From contig NZ_CP119546.1 in the NCBI RefSeq assembly GCF_029277985.1, forward strand, positions 1,550,001 through 1,614,000: a DNA stretch of 64,000 nucleotides, read 5' to 3'. Origin of the DNA: Providencia stuartii (lineage in GTDB: Bacteria > Pseudomonadota > Gammaproteobacteria > Enterobacterales > Enterobacteriaceae). Made by a program: the position numbers and the translations under genes. Within the stretch, counting starts at the first letter, position 1. Every line of letters begins with the position of its first letter. The notes under the pieces are model-generated. The model was not told the DNA's origin. It saw only the letters and a list, made by a program, of their open reading frames with translations, and ran no database searches. Shown here piece by piece: positions 45,051 through 55,384 of the stretch.

Positions 45051-45230
45051 GTTGTTTCTCTGTTCGGCACCTTAGATGCGATGAGTGAACATTTACATCT
45101 AGCTATCTCAGATGAAAATAGCCATGTTCAAGGTGGGCATATGATGAACGGTTGTACCGTTAGAACAACCTTAGAATGAGTCATTGAAGAGTGAGATAAC
45201 ATCACCTTCACTCGAGAATATTATCAAAAT
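45051..45230 (+). pseudogene. Remnant of a PPC-domain (DUF296) DNA-binding protein
   Basis: The frame reads VVSLFGTLDAMSEHLHLAIS, then DENSHVQGGHMMNGCTVRTT and LE, two TGA stops (first at 45177-45179) with VIEE between, and then FTREY. This is the C-terminal half of a PPC-domain protein, whose signature is HLHLxxSD..G.V.GGH...GC.V.TT.E.V. It is fused directly to the transposase remnant and lacks its own start. Confidence 0.7.
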
Positions 45231-45355
45231 GATTTGATCGAGGTGAGGCTGGTTAAAATTGTAATAACTACCTGTATTTATTGATGGCAGGTAGCTATTA
45301 CAAATTGAGCGAAAAATAGCCAGCCGATGTAAGCTAGCTATTATTTATTAGTCAA

Positions 45356-45835
45356 TTACTGACTTAGCATTTTTTTAGCAGGAGCTGGTTGCTCAGTAGT
45401 CGGCATACTGGGCTCTGCTGGGCTAGTAGCAGGTGCTGGCTCAGCAGAAGCTGGTTCAGATGGTGAACTTTCAATTTCTTTGGCTTCCATCGCTTCTTGC
45501 TCTGCAAGATTTTTCTCATTTTTGATCTCAGTAAGGATACCGTTGCGATCAAAAGTTAAGGTCAGCGTTTCTTGCTTAACAGGGTCATGACCAAGCTCTT
45601 GGCGGAAAACATAGTACCAAGTTTGAGTACCAAACGGGTCGGTTAACATTGGTGTGCCCAAAGTATAAGCGACCTGTTGCTGAGTCATTCCTTTTTGGAT
45701 CTTAGCAACATCTTTCGCTGTCAGGTAATTACCTTGGTTAATGTCAGGATGATAGACCAAACGTTCCATCATTGAACAGCCCGTGGACATTAATGCGAGT
45801 GATAGTGCAGCAGCAGTTAACAGTTTATAACGCAT
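45356..45835 (-). CDS. bamE: Outer membrane assembly lipoprotein BamE with long C-terminal tail
   Basis: This 159-residue lipoprotein has a signal ending in the lipobox LMSTGC (Cys20). The BamE core follows: [11 protein letters not shown], the [11 protein letters not shown] helix, [21 protein letters not shown] and LTFDRNGIL. It is part of the BAM complex that inserts outer membrane beta-barrels. The core ends near residue 113, where the E. coli protein stops. Here about 45 residues rich in Ala, Pro, Ser and Glu follow, which look disordered. Confidence 0.95.
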   Translation of the reverse strand: MRYKLLTAAALSLALMSTGCSMMERLVYHPDINQGNYLTAKDVAKIQKGMTQQQVAYTLGTPMLTDPFGTQTWYYVFRQELGHDPVKQETLTLTFDRNGILTEIKNEKNLAEQEAMEAKEIESSPSEPASAEPAPATSPAEPSMPTTEQPAPAKKMLSQ

Positions 45836-45947
45836 GGATATCTCATTCCTTTTGGAGTCAGAACATCAATGATAATCGACATTGATACAATTTAAAACCT
45901 TCCGTATTGACTCTAAGACCATAGGAGAGCAAAAAAGTTGTCAAAAT

Positions 45948-47609
45948 TTATGCTGCGAGTAATTCTTTTGCATTCGCCAGTGTATTTTTGGTCACTTCGC
46001 TGCCCGCTAATAAACGTGCAAGTTCTTGTAAACGTGATTTTTTATCTAGCAATTGCATCCGAGTTTCTGTTTCTACGCCATTTGTTTCTTTGCTGACATA
46101 AAAATGTTGGTGTCCACACCCTGCAACTTGAGGTAAATGTGTAACGCACATGACTTGAGTGGATTCACCTAATTCACGGAGTAGTCGACCAACAATAGCG
46201 GCGGTAGGGCCACTAATTCCGACATCAACTTCATCGAAAATCAGGGCTGGTGTATCCATTTTTTTCGCGGTGATCACTTGGATTGCTAAGGCAATACGTG
46301 ATAACTCGCCCCCTGACGCAACTTTCGCGAGTGATTGATGCGGTTGCCCTGGGTTTGTTGTGACGTTAAACGCGACTTTGCTTGCACCATCGATTTGTAA
46401 ATGGTCGGGGGTGAATGTGACATCGATGGTGAAGCGACCATGGGGCATGGAGAGTTGATGCATACTATTTGTGATCAACTGACTGAGCTCTTGGGCATAC
46501 TCGACACGAACCTGATGTAGCTGTTGAGCGCAGGCAAGCGCATGTTGATGGTCTCGGCGTACTTGTTCACTGAGCATTTCACAGTCATCATTTTGCTCCG
46601 CAGTCTTTTGCTGTTCATCTAATAATTGCTGGTATAGCTCAGGTAGCGCTTCAGGCATAATGTGGTGCTTACGAGCAAGATGAATTTGCTTTGAGATACG
46701 TTGTTCAAGTTCATACAAACGATTAGGATCTAGTTCATATTGATCACAATAATGCCTTAGTTCATCGCTTGCTTCACTCACTTGAATAGAGGCTTCCTCG
46801 AGCATATCCAACAAGCTAGAAAACTTAGTATCCAGAGTGGCTAACTCAGTTAACTCATGTTTTGCGCTATTTAGTAAACTTAAAATATTAACGCCATCAT
46901 TTTCGGACATAATCTGCATTGCATTTTGTCCGAGTGTTAAAAATTGCCCATAATTAGCTAGCTGTTTATATTCTTGTTCAATACTTTCAAATTCCCCTTG
47001 GACAGGGTTAAACTCATTTAACTCTTTTAAATGATACTCCAAAAGCTGTTGGCGTGATTCACGCTCCTGCATCTGTTTTTGAAACATGGCGAGTTGTTGG
47101 CAGGAGTGATGCCATTGTTGCCAAGCCTGTTTCATATTAGCAAGTTGTGCTTGCTGATTTGCATAAGCATCCAGTAATGATTTTTGGTGTGTATTATCTA
47201 AGAGGAGTTGATGCGCGTGCTGGCCATGAATTTGGATCAGTAAGGCACCCAGCTCACGTAATTGAGAAAGAGGGACAGCAGTACCATTGATAAAACCACG
47301 AGAGCGGCCATCTAACGTGATCGTACGCCGTAAGAGGCATTCATTATGATTATCCAGTTCGTGAGCGATAAGCCATTTAGCCGCCATATCGGCATCCACT
47401 AAGGAAAAACGCGCACATAAGTCAGCTCGTTGTGCGCCAGGGCGGACCATATTCGCATCACCCCGGTTACCTAAGCACAGACCAAGTGCATCAATAGCGA
47501 TAGATTTACCTGCACCAGTTTCACCTGTAATTGTGGTCATACCGCTACGGAAATCAATTTCCAGATCACGAACGATAGCAAAATTATTAATGGTAAGTTG
47601 GGTAAGCAT
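45948..47609 (-). CDS. recN: DNA repair protein RecN
   Basis: This 553-residue SMC-like ATPase for double-strand break repair has Walker A GETGAGKS, a central coiled coil and a C-terminal signature [10 protein letters not shown] with Walker B. The start [20 protein letters not shown] matches the E. coli start, so an in-frame ATG eight codons upstream is rejected. Tandem LexA boxes precede it, so SOS induction is expected. Confidence 0.96.
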   Translation of the reverse strand: MLTQLTINNFAIVRDLEIDFRSGMTTITGETGAGKSIAIDALGLCLGNRGDANMVRPGAQRADLCARFSLVDADMAAKWLIAHELDNHNECLLRRTITLDGRSRGFINGTAVPLSQLRELGALLIQIHGQHAHQLLLDNTHQKSLLDAYANQQAQLANMKQAWQQWHHSCQQLAMFQKQMQERESRQQLLEYHLKELNEFNPVQGEFESIEQEYKQLANYGQFLTLGQNAMQIMSENDGVNILSLLNSAKHELTELATLDTKFSSLLDMLEEASIQVSEASDELRHYCDQYELDPNRLYELEQRISKQIHLARKHHIMPEALPELYQQLLDEQQKTAEQNDDCEMLSEQVRRDHQHALACAQQLHQVRVEYAQELSQLITNSMHQLSMPHGRFTIDVTFTPDHLQIDGASKVAFNVTTNPGQPHQSLAKVASGGELSRIALAIQVITAKKMDTPALIFDEVDVGISGPTAAIVGRLLRELGESTQVMCVTHLPQVAGCGHQHFYVSKETNGVETETRMQLLDKKSRLQELARLLAGSEVTKNTLANAKELLAA

Positions 47610-47635
47610 CTGCGCTCTCCTGTAAAAATACACAC

Positions 47636-47673
47636 CTGTGTTTGTATACAGTGTATCCTGTTTTTTTATACAG
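47636..47673 (-). promoter_or_regulatory. Tandem LexA boxes of recN
   Basis: CTGTGTTTGTATACAG (47636-47651) and CTGTTTTTTTATACAG (47658-47673) both fit CTG-N10-CAG. A weaker third site (CTGTAAAAATACACAC) lies at 47620-47635, next to the start. Several sites also precede E. coli recN. Confidence 0.9.
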
Positions 47674-47694
47674 TAAAGAGGCAGATGAAAAAAA

Positions 47695-48594
47695 TTAGAA
47701 AGTTTTTTTAGCCCAACCCAATTTTGAACTTAATGTATTGAAATAATTGTAATCTTTAGGGTGAATGAGATTAAGGCTTTTGTTACTACGCTGTATAACA
47801 ACCTCTTCACCATCTTGGATGGGTAACATAATTTGGCTATCACAACTCACTTCATAGTCAATGTTACTACGTAAAAATTTAAGTCGGATACGGCTGTCAC
47901 TGCTGATAACCAGTGGGCGTGATGACAGGGTATGAGGAAACATCGGAACGAGTACAATCGCATCTAAATTAGGTGTCAGAATAGGCCCTCCGGCAGAGAG
48001 CGAATATGCTGTCGACCCCGTTGGTGTGGCAATGATTAGGCCATCTGAGCGTTGTGAAAAGGCAAAACGATCATCAATATAGACTTCAAACTCAATCATA
48101 TGAGCAACTTTGCCGGGGTGGAGAACCACTTCATTAATCGCGCTACTTTTACGCGCTTTTTGGTTTGGTTTGATGACTTGAGCTTCAAGTAAAAAACGCT
48201 GCTCTTCTCGGTATTCACCATCAAGAACCCGTGAAAGTTGTTGCAAAGCGTTGTCTGGGTCAAGGTCGGTAAGGAAACCAAGATTGCCGCGGTTGATACC
48301 AATCACTTTGTTATTGTAACGGGATAAAATTCGGGCGGCTCCCAGCATGTTGCCATCGCCTCCAACAACAATCACTAAGTCTGCTTGTTGACCGATCTCT
48401 GTTAAGTTTCCCGTATTCGCATTTTGGAGTTTTAAATCTTTGGCAACTTGCTTATCAATAATGGCGTGATAATTTTTAGATAATAGCCAATTATAGATTA
48501 ATTCATGGGTAGCCAAAGCTTCGGGGTGGCGTGGGTGACCAACGATACCGATGGTTCGAAAAATGGTTTGGTGCGTGCTTTTATCCTGACGCAT
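47695..48594 (-). CDS. nadK: NAD kinase
   Basis: This protein of 299 residues phosphorylates NAD to NADP with ATP. The GGDGN motif ([13 protein letters not shown]), the [18 protein letters not shown] segment and [22 protein letters not shown] identify it. I chose the ATG at 48594 with GAGAGG 10 bases upstream; an ATG six codons earlier is possible. It is divergent from grpE. Confidence 0.95.
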   Translation of the reverse strand: MRQDKSTHQTIFRTIGIVGHPRHPEALATHELIYNWLLSKNYHAIIDKQVAKDLKLQNANTGNLTEIGQQADLVIVVGGDGNMLGAARILSRYNNKVIGINRGNLGFLTDLDPDNALQQLSRVLDGEYREEQRFLLEAQVIKPNQKARKSSAINEVVLHPGKVAHMIEFEVYIDDRFAFSQRSDGLIIATPTGSTAYSLSAGGPILTPNLDAIVLVPMFPHTLSSRPLVISSDSRIRLKFLRSNIDYEVSCDSQIMLPIQDGEEVVIQRSNKSLNLIHPKDYNYFNTLSSKLGWAKKTF

Positions 48595-48624
48595 AATTTT
48601 TTGGCCTCTCATTGCATGACGTCC

Positions 48625-48650
48625 CTTGAATCCCTGTTTTATATCCCCAT
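48625..48650 (+). promoter_or_regulatory. Sigma-32 heat-shock promoter of grpE
   Basis: CTTGAA (48625-48630) and CCCCAT (48645-48650) are separated by 14 bases, a clear sigma-32 promoter upstream of grpE. Confidence 0.88.
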
Positions 48651-48695
48651 AATACTCTAATAAATGGGATTAATGCTAAATACGCGGAGATATTC

Positions 48696-49286
48696 ATGAG
48701 TAGTAAAGAACAAAACATGCATGATGAGCAAGCCCCTGAGCTGAATGAAGTCCAAAAATCGGAGTCAGAGCAAGAGCAAGAAGCGCAGCAGGCTGAGTCA
48801 CAGGCAGAGGTGCAAGCGTTAGCAGCGCGTATTGCTGAGCTTGAAGAACAACTCGCAGCTTCACAAAAAGTTGAGCGTGAAGCGATGTTACGTGCGCAAG
48901 CTGAAATTGAGAATATTCGTCGCCGTACAGAACAAGATATCGAAAAAGCACATAAATTTGCGCTTGAGAAGTTTTCTAACGAGTTATTGCCTGTTATCGA
49001 TAATTTAGAGCGCGCAATTGATGCCGCGGATCACGAAAGTGAAACGTCGAAGGCGATGTTAGAGGGCTTAGATTTGACACTGAAATCATTTTTAAATGCT
49101 GTAGGTAAATTCGGCATTGAAGTGGTTGGTGAATCTAATGTGGCATTTAACCCTGAAATACATCAGGCTATGACGATGATTGAGTCGCCTGATCATCAAC
49201 CAAACCATGTTATTGACGTGATGCAGAAGGGCTATCTATTAAACGGTCGTTTGTTAAGACCGGCAATGGTTATCGTCTCTAAATAA
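48696..49286 (+). CDS. grpE: GrpE, nucleotide exchange factor of DnaK
   Basis: This 196-residue co-chaperone has an acidic Glu/Gln-rich N terminus, a long coiled coil (about 40-110) with [15 protein letters not shown], and the C-terminal beta domain [11 protein letters not shown]...[18 protein letters not shown]. It sits behind a sigma-32 promoter and ends in a strong terminator. It is the usual neighbour of nadK. Confidence 0.97.
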   Translation: MSSKEQNMHDEQAPELNEVQKSESEQEQEAQQAESQAEVQALAARIAELEEQLAASQKVEREAMLRAQAEIENIRRRTEQDIEKAHKFALEKFSNELLPVIDNLERAIDAADHESETSKAMLEGLDLTLKSFLNAVGKFGIEVVGESNVAFNPEIHQAMTMIESPDHQPNHVIDVMQKGYLLNGRLLRPAMVIVSK

Positions 49287-49302
49287 GGTCGCGTGAATGA
49301 TG

Positions 49303-49336
49303 AAACCGGGTCACTTATGTGTTACCCGGTTTTTTT
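49303..49336 (+). terminator. Terminator of grpE
   Basis: AAACCGGGT pairs with ACCCGGTTT, followed by TTTTT, 17 bases after the grpE stop. Confidence 0.9.
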
Positions 49337-49350
49337 ATGGCGATAAAACG

Positions 49351-50031
49351 TCACGCTTCAATGACGGGAGTCCAATCTATTGGTGTGAGGCCTTGTTGTT
49401 GTAGCAGCGCATTCGTTTGTGAAAAGTGTCCACATCCCAAAAAGCCACGATGCGCAGAGAGTGGAGAAGGGTGCGGTGCTTTTAATACATGATGGCGTTT
49501 GGTATTAATGATCTTGCCTTTTTTCTGAGCATGTGAGCCCCATAATAAGAAAATGACCCCCTCTCTGTGCTCATTAATTGCGGCAATCACTTTATCTGTA
49601 AATGTTTCCCATCCTAAATGCGCGTGGGAATGCGCATTACCTTGTTCAACCGTTAATACGGTATTGAGTAAAAGCACCCCCTGTTTAGCCCAACTGAGTA
49701 AATAACCGTGATCAGGGCGTTTAAAACCTGGGATATCCTTTTCTAACTCTTTATACATATTGACTAATGAAGGGGGTGGCTTAATGCCGGGTAGCACTGA
49801 AAAAGATAGGCCATGAGCCTGCCCTGGGCCGTGATAAGGGTCTTGCCCTAAAATGACGACTTTAACGTCAGCGAGCTCGGTATATCTAAAGGCATTAAAC
49901 ACATCTTGTTGAGGCGGATAAATAATTTTTCCGTTTTGACGTTCATTCGCCACATAGGCGAGAGTGTCTTTAAAGTAACTTTGTGTTTTTTCTGAGCCAA
50001 TAACATCGTGCCAAGTTGGAGTATTTGACAT
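49351..50031 (-). CDS. ung: Uracil-DNA glycosylase, family 1
   Basis: This 226-residue base-excision repair enzyme removes uracil from DNA. The water-activating loop [28 protein letters not shown] and the [11 protein letters not shown] leucine loop are present. The ATG at 50031, 5 bases behind AGGAA, gives [11 protein letters not shown] as in E. coli Ung; an ATG seven codons upstream is rejected. Confidence 0.97.
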   Translation of the reverse strand: MSNTPTWHDVIGSEKTQSYFKDTLAYVANERQNGKIIYPPQQDVFNAFRYTELADVKVVILGQDPYHGPGQAHGLSFSVLPGIKPPPSLVNMYKELEKDIPGFKRPDHGYLLSWAKQGVLLLNTVLTVEQGNAHSHAHLGWETFTDKVIAAINEHREGVIFLLWGSHAQKKGKIINTKRHHVLKAPHPSPLSAHRGFLGCGHFSQTNALLQQQGLTPIDWTPVIEA

Positions 50032-50221
50032 GAAAATTCCTATAACAACCAAATTATAGTTATAAGCTTACTGGTTAAGTTGCGAGAGATAAAGATGAGT
50101 TTTCGCTTAAATCATTAAAAAATAGTTTAAAAACAGCAAAAAAAATTGATTTCAATAAATGATAAAAATTGATTTAAAACATGGTGTTGAGTTAATGAGC
50201 GTTAATTCCCTCTGGAAATTA

Positions 50222-50265
50222 TTGATAAATATCAAAGAAGCCCTAGGTTCTTGCTGGTATATAAT
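50222..50265 (+). promoter_or_regulatory. FNR-dependent promoter of grcA
   Basis: TTGATAAATATCAA (50222-50235) is a perfect FNR box. Its centre is about 42 bases before the start site expected from the TATAAT at 50260-50265, the class II arrangement. Anaerobic induction matches grcA in E. coli. The rest of 50032-50351 is AT-rich without genes. Confidence 0.88.
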
Positions 50266-50351
50266 GTGTAGAGAAATTGGTTAGACCAAATATTTAACTG
50301 ACAGTCAAATGATGGGATTGATCTCAATCCTGCTCGAGCGTGGAGGTCGAC

Positions 50352-50735
50352 ATGATTACAGGTATTCAAATTACTAAAACTGACAATGCTGCATTATTAA
50401 ACTCTTTTTGGTTACTTGATGAAGAGAAAAATGAAGCACGTTGTGTCTGTGCAAAAGCAGATTACAGTGAAGGGCAAATTGTGGCTAAAGATGAACTCGG
50501 TGCTTTTGAGTATCGTGAAGTGCCTTTAGAAGTCAAACCAACCGTCCGTGTTGAAGGTGGTCAGCATTTAAACGTCAACGTGTTAAGCCGTGAAACTTTA
50601 GAAGATGCGGTTAAAAACCCTGAAAAATACCCACAATTAACGATTCGTGTTTCGGGTTATGCAGTGCGTTTCAACTCATTAACGCCAGAACAACAACGTG
50701 ATGTTATTACTCGTACTTTCACTGAAAGCCTGTAA
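50352..50735 (+). CDS. grcA: Autonomous glycyl radical cofactor
   Basis: This 127-residue spare glycyl-radical domain can replace the damaged C terminus of pyruvate formate-lyase. [20 protein letters not shown] holds the radical glycine. The ATG at 50352 with GGAGG upstream gives MITGIQITK as in E. coli. A perfect FNR box precedes it. Confidence 0.97.
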   Translation: MITGIQITKTDNAALLNSFWLLDEEKNEARCVCAKADYSEGQIVAKDELGAFEYREVPLEVKPTVRVEGGQHLNVNVLSRETLEDAVKNPEKYPQLTIRVSGYAVRFNSLTPEQQRDVITRTFTESL

Positions 50736-50781
50736 TAACGATATTGTTCAAGATAAAAGTATTAGCCTATAACTAATTTAT

Positions 50782-50808
50782 AAAGCCATTGAATTCAATG
50801 GCTTTTTT
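50782..50808 (+). terminator. Terminator of grcA
   Basis: AAAGCCATTGAA and TTCAATGGCTTT form a long perfect stem followed by T residues. Confidence 0.9.
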
Positions 50809-50894
50809 ATGCCCATCTAACAAAGTACATTCTTTTTCCCTTCTGGATTTTCCCTTTTAATGTTGTTTCCTATCACCATTATTTGGGAGGCTTT

Positions 50895-52349
50895 ATGTCC
50901 TCAATTAACCAAAATATGCAAATTGAACCTGATAATCAAATTGCTATGATCCAAGAAATCATCAGCATTTATTTGAAGAAGAAGGGGTCATTGCCACAGT
51001 GTGCTCATCAAATGGAGGAGCCAGAACAATTATCATTTCAGCAATTTTTTGGTCGTGATCCACAAAATTATGATTATTTGATGGGGTTAATTGCGTATGG
51101 CGCTTATTTTTCGGATTGGGAAAATAGATATGGTGTTGAGCGTCTTAACCATCAGCAACTGAGTGACATTGGCGTTGATCCAAGACTGTTATCTGATAAG
51201 GCGACAGGCTTTGAAGCGCATATTTGTCGCATGAATGATTTATATATTATTAGCTTTGCTGGCTCAAATGAGCTCATTGATTTTTATGCGGATATACGGC
51301 AAGGGATTGGTTGCTTTGAACCTCAATATTTTCAAGCGGTTAATTTAACTAATGTGTTATTTAACGCGTCAAAAGGAAATATGATCTGTGTCGGTCATTC
51401 TTTAGGGGGAGGGCTTGCAACTTTTGCTTCCTTAGCTAGCCAAACCCCCTGTATTGGATATACGCCAGCAGGAATTGCCAAAAATACGTTACGGCAGATT
51501 GGGATGGATTATCAAGAAGCGAAAAAAATGGCAGAAAATGGTTTATCGCGTTTTTATGTTGTTCGTTACGATTGGTTAGATTTACTACAATCGCTATCGC
51601 CTTTTCCATCCGCATTAGGGAGTCGAATACTGTTAGATTATTATGATGACAGGAAATCATGGCGTGACTGGTTACCTCATCGCATAGTGACTCGTAATTT
51701 TATTGCCCATACGATGCCTAAAATACTCAAAATGATGTGTCATTTTGCGCCTTGGTCAAATTATCAAAAGGTTGTTAATGATGATTTTGATAAGCAATTA
51801 GAGGAGTTTAGTTGTAACGTATCATCCAGCCATGATCATTATACCGAATGCTGGCAAAACTGTTGTGAAAACAGTATTAGGCAAGGGAATATAACGGAAT
51901 TTTCAAGATTAGTCGCGATTAGCAATAAAACGGCGCAGTTTGATGAATTAGTCAGTTATACCGTCAGATCAACAGATCCTGAGTTTATGCAAATCTTGCT
52001 GAATTCTTTCTATGCCAAGGAAATCAAAAAAACACATTTGGCCGACAATCGAAGCTATTTACACCTTGCTGCTCAATCAGGCAGGTTGGAACAATCGAAA
52101 GTGTTGTTGCAAAGCGGATTTGCGGTGAATGTCGTTGATGACTTTGGGAATACACCATTACATGATGCGCTAGGTAGTCATGCGTTATCCGTCGCAGAGT
52201 ATTTATTAAATAAAGGTGCTGATTGGAGGGTTAAGAATCACCGAGGGTATAACTGTCGCGATGTATTAAAAAATCATATGGTTAAGGCTGACTGGTTATC
52301 TTCACAAGGACGTATAATACGCGAAAGATTGATGGCCAAAATGTCGTAA
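50895..52349 (+). CDS. Lipase-like alpha/beta hydrolase with C-terminal ankyrin repeats
   Basis: This 484-residue protein joins two modules. Residues about 55-260 look like a class 3 lipase: an oxyanion-side FAGSNE and the nucleophile elbow VGHSLGGG (Ser169). Residues about 390-470 hold ankyrin repeats, RSYLHLAAQSGRLEQSKVLL and GNTPLHDALGSHALSVAEYL. There is no signal peptide. The fusion recalls effector phospholipases and toxins, but no secretion gene is nearby. The ATG at 50895 follows GGGAGG. It sits between grcA and srmB, where E. coli has no such gene. Confidence 0.75.
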   Translation: MSSINQNMQIEPDNQIAMIQEIISIYLKKKGSLPQCAHQMEEPEQLSFQQFFGRDPQNYDYLMGLIAYGAYFSDWENRYGVERLNHQQLSDIGVDPRLLSDKATGFEAHICRMNDLYIISFAGSNELIDFYADIRQGIGCFEPQYFQAVNLTNVLFNASKGNMICVGHSLGGGLATFASLASQTPCIGYTPAGIAKNTLRQIGMDYQEAKKMAENGLSRFYVVRYDWLDLLQSLSPFPSALGSRILLDYYDDRKSWRDWLPHRIVTRNFIAHTMPKILKMMCHFAPWSNYQKVVNDDFDKQLEEFSCNVSSSHDHYTECWQNCCENSIRQGNITEFSRLVAISNKTAQFDELVSYTVRSTDPEFMQILLNSFYAKEIKKTHLADNRSYLHLAAQSGRLEQSKVLLQSGFAVNVVDDFGNTPLHDALGSHALSVAEYLLNKGADWRVKNHRGYNCRDVLKNHMVKADWLSSQGRIIRERLMAKMS

Positions 52350-52350
52350 T

Positions 52351-52372
52351 CAAAAAACGGGCCTAAGCCCGT
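52351..52372 (-). terminator. Terminator of srmB
   Basis: On the minus strand AACGGGC and GCCCGTT pair around TTAG, followed by TTTT. It lies between convergent genes. Confidence 0.85.
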
Positions 52373-52380
52373 TAAGTCAT

Positions 52381-53721
52381 TTATTCAGATTTTTGATGAC
52401 TAGGTTCTGAAGCTGTTGTCACGGGTTTACGGCGTTTACCGATGTTCTTTTTATCACGATGACGGACTTTAGCTTTTTTCTTCGATTCTTCTTCTTTTTT
52501 CTTTTCTTTACGTTTAGCGAGCACTTTCTTAGATGGTTTTGGTTTGTTCATCATTGATGCAGAAGGTGCTTTAGTTGATGGACGTAAAGAATCGACAACA
52601 CGCATTTTTATAGGATCTTCAATATAACGTGTCACTTTACCGAATAAAGGGTAATCGTGTGATTCAATCAGTGAAATCGCGGTACCTTTTCGGCCAGCAC
52701 GACCGGTACGACCAATACGATGCAGATAAACGTCAGCAGTCCGTGGCATATCAAAGTTAAACACATGGCTGACATTTTCGATATCTAAACCTCGAGAGGC
52801 CACATCGGTAGCCACAAGAACTTTGACTTGGCCTGAAACTAAACGGCGAACCGCTTCATTACGTTTTGATTGAACCATTTCTCCTTCAAGATAGCAAGGC
52901 TCAATACCTGCATCACGTAACCACTGAACAACGTCGCGCACACGTTCACGTTTGCGAACAAACACAATTGATTTCGTCACATCGCTCTGTGCAATGAGAT
53001 GGCATAACAAGGCGGTTTTGTGTTCTAAATTATCTGCACGATAGTAAAATTGCTGTATTTTTTTCCGTTCGCGGCGGGAAGATTCAGCGTCGATCTCAAC
53101 GGGGTCTTCCAACAGACGCTCGGAGAAGTCACGAATCGCCTCGCCTTCAAGAGTCGCAGAAAACAGCATCGTTTGCTTACGCCAGCGTGTTTCCCCCGCA
53201 ATTGTTTCAATATCATTAGCAAAGCCCATGTCGAGCATACGGTCTGCTTCATCAAGAATGAGAATTTCAACAGCACGGCAGTCAAAATTTTCTTCTTTAA
53301 TGTATTGAAGTAAGCGACCTGTTGTTGCAACAACAATATCTTGGTTTTCGCTAAAGACTTCAGCATGGTTCATATAGGCGACACCACCAGTGATTGTCGC
53401 GACATCAAGATGATTATGTGCACATAATTCTTTTGCTTGATCTGCAACCTGCATCGCGAGTTCGCGAGTTGGCGTTAATACAAGAACTCGCGGAGGGCCT
53501 GATTTTTTTCTTGGAAAATCAAGTAAATGTTGGATGGCTGGTAGCAAGAATGCCGCGGTTTTCCCTGTACCAGTTGGGGCTGAACCTAAAACGTCACGGC
53601 CATCCATCGCCGCAGGGATAGCGGCTGCCTGAATTGCAGTAGGGCGTTCATAGCCTTTATCTGCCAGCGCGTTGATCAGGCTTTCATCTAATTCAAGTTC
53701 AGAAAATGTGGTTGCAGTCAT
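52381..53721 (-). CDS. srmB: ATP-dependent RNA helicase SrmB
   Basis: This 446-residue DEAD-box helicase acts early in 50S ribosome assembly. Motifs seen are the Q motif, SAPTGTGKTAAF (I), PTRELA (Ia), LDEADRM (II), FSATLEG (III) and HRIGRTGRAG (VI). The Lys/Arg-rich C-terminal tail is typical of SrmB. It converges with the lipase-ankyrin gene. Confidence 0.94.
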   Translation of the reverse strand: MTATTFSELELDESLINALADKGYERPTAIQAAAIPAAMDGRDVLGSAPTGTGKTAAFLLPAIQHLLDFPRKKSGPPRVLVLTPTRELAMQVADQAKELCAHNHLDVATITGGVAYMNHAEVFSENQDIVVATTGRLLQYIKEENFDCRAVEILILDEADRMLDMGFANDIETIAGETRWRKQTMLFSATLEGEAIRDFSERLLEDPVEIDAESSRRERKKIQQFYYRADNLEHKTALLCHLIAQSDVTKSIVFVRKRERVRDVVQWLRDAGIEPCYLEGEMVQSKRNEAVRRLVSGQVKVLVATDVASRGLDIENVSHVFNFDMPRTADVYLHRIGRTGRAGRKGTAISLIESHDYPLFGKVTRYIEDPIKMRVVDSLRPSTKAPSASMMNKPKPSKKVLAKRKEKKKEEESKKKAKVRHRDKKNIGKRRKPVTTASEPSHQKSE

Positions 53722-53843
53722 GATATACCTCTATTTGGGGCGCTGATTATAAACAGGTTAGCCAAATTGTTCATTATAAAATATAGATCTTTTAGCAAAG
53801 TGTACCTGTTTTAGCGTTTAACGGGCAGTCTTATTGCCAGAAA

Positions 53844-53871
53844 GCGTGCTTTTCCGAGGTGAAAAGCACGC
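53844..53871. terminator. Hairpin between gltS and srmB
   Basis: GCGTGCTTTTC and GAAAAGCACGC form an 11-bp perfect stem with a 6-base loop, just past the gltS stop. The T tract is poor, so terminator activity is probable, not certain. Confidence 0.6.
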
Positions 53872-53884
53872 ATGCCCAAGAAGA

Positions 53885-55090
53885 TTAACTGAGGATGTTA
53901 ATTAACCAAGTGTGGTAAGGAATACCCACTAAATCAATGAGTACAGCTCCACTTAATGGAACAATCATGAAGGCTTTCATGGAAACTTGCTTATAGCGTT
54001 CACACACGGAAGACATGTTTGCCATTGCATTCGGGGTCGCTCCTAATCCGTGCCCCATTAATCCTGCACACATAACGGCAGCGTCGTAGTTTTTGCCGAG
54101 GAGTCTAAAGATAACGAATACCACTAACAGAATTAATACCACGACCTGAGCAAAAAGAATGATAAAGAGGGGTAAGGCAACATCTTTCAGTTCCCAAATC
54201 TTAAGGGACATCATTGCCATGGTTAAAAATAGGCCGAGAGAAACTTCAGAAATTAAATCGACAGATTTTTGGTTAATTTTAAATAGATGAACTTGGTCGT
54301 TGATATTACGAATGACAATCGCAATGATCATTGCTCCCACATAACTGGGTAAAGAGAAGCCCGTCGCTTTGGTAAATTGTGCTGACGCAAATTGCCCAAT
54401 GACCATGATACCTAATACTAATGCCAACATTTTTAAAAAGGCATGGGCATCAATAGATTCAATTTTACTTGAAATGGTTTCGGTGACTTTTGGACTGGTG
54501 ACGGTCTCATCGGCTTGAATAGTCACACGATGCTTTTTGATTAAGAAAGAGGCGATTGGTCCACCTAATAAGCTGCCAGTAATTAAACCAAAAGTCGCTG
54601 CTGCAATGGCGGCAACTGTTGCTGATTGTACACCTAAGCCTTCGGCCATTTGACCAAATGCGGCTGCACCACCATGACCACCAGTTAAAGAGACGCCTCC
54701 TGCCATCACGCCAATGACGGGGTTGATATCTAATAAATGTGCGAGTCCGGCACCAAAGGTGTCTTGGAATAATACGGTAAACCAACAAATAAATAAGTAG
54801 ATAAACAGTAGACGCCCGCCACTTTTTAGAATACGGAAGCTGCCATCAATCCCGATTGTTGTGAAGAAAGCAACCATTAAAAAAGTCTGTAGGCTGGTAT
54901 CAAAATGGATTTCAGCCAAATTAAAGGATTTCAGTCCCCAAATAATGAGACTCACTAAAAAGCCACCGATAACAGGTGATGGAATACAAAAGCGTTGTAA
55001 CCATTCAATACGCTTTTTTAAGTGAATGCCCATTAGGAGGCACAGTACCGTAAGGAGGAGTGTAGATAATGTATCGAGTTGTAATGTCAT
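53885..55090 (-). CDS. gltS: Sodium/glutamate symporter
   Basis: This 401-residue inner-membrane protein has about ten membrane segments in two inverted halves. Each half carries a conserved re-entrant motif: GGVSLTGGHGGAAAFG and GLMGHGLGATPNAMANM. It imports glutamate with Na+. It lies near hutG, an enzyme that makes glutamate, though on separate transcripts. The 294 bases between gltS and hutG show no gene. Confidence 0.94.
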   Translation of the reverse strand: MTLQLDTLSTLLLTVLCLLMGIHLKKRIEWLQRFCIPSPVIGGFLVSLIIWGLKSFNLAEIHFDTSLQTFLMVAFFTTIGIDGSFRILKSGGRLLFIYLFICWFTVLFQDTFGAGLAHLLDINPVIGVMAGGVSLTGGHGGAAAFGQMAEGLGVQSATVAAIAAATFGLITGSLLGGPIASFLIKKHRVTIQADETVTSPKVTETISSKIESIDAHAFLKMLALVLGIMVIGQFASAQFTKATGFSLPSYVGAMIIAIVIRNINDQVHLFKINQKSVDLISEVSLGLFLTMAMMSLKIWELKDVALPLFIILFAQVVVLILLVVFVIFRLLGKNYDAAVMCAGLMGHGLGATPNAMANMSSVCERYKQVSMKAFMIVPLSGAVLIDLVGIPYHTWLINILS

Positions 55091-55384
55091 ATGGATGTTT
55101 CCCTGTGTAATCTATAACCGTTCTCGCCATTTGCCGTTTTTGGCGACACGCCTACGCTCTAGCCACAGTGTGAATGTCTCTAAAGAAGTATTCGGCTACC
55201 CTTTCGCAACAGTTTAATTCTCAAGTTTTAAATTTTTATTTTGTGGTTAACGTCATAAAATAAACTTTAATGTTAAAACTGTTGCGATATTTTTTTGTCA
55301 GTATTGTTTTAATTACTGTTATGGTTATTGGGTTACAAATGTATTGAACGGTATATTTATCAGTCGCGTTGTTGTGTTTGTTTA

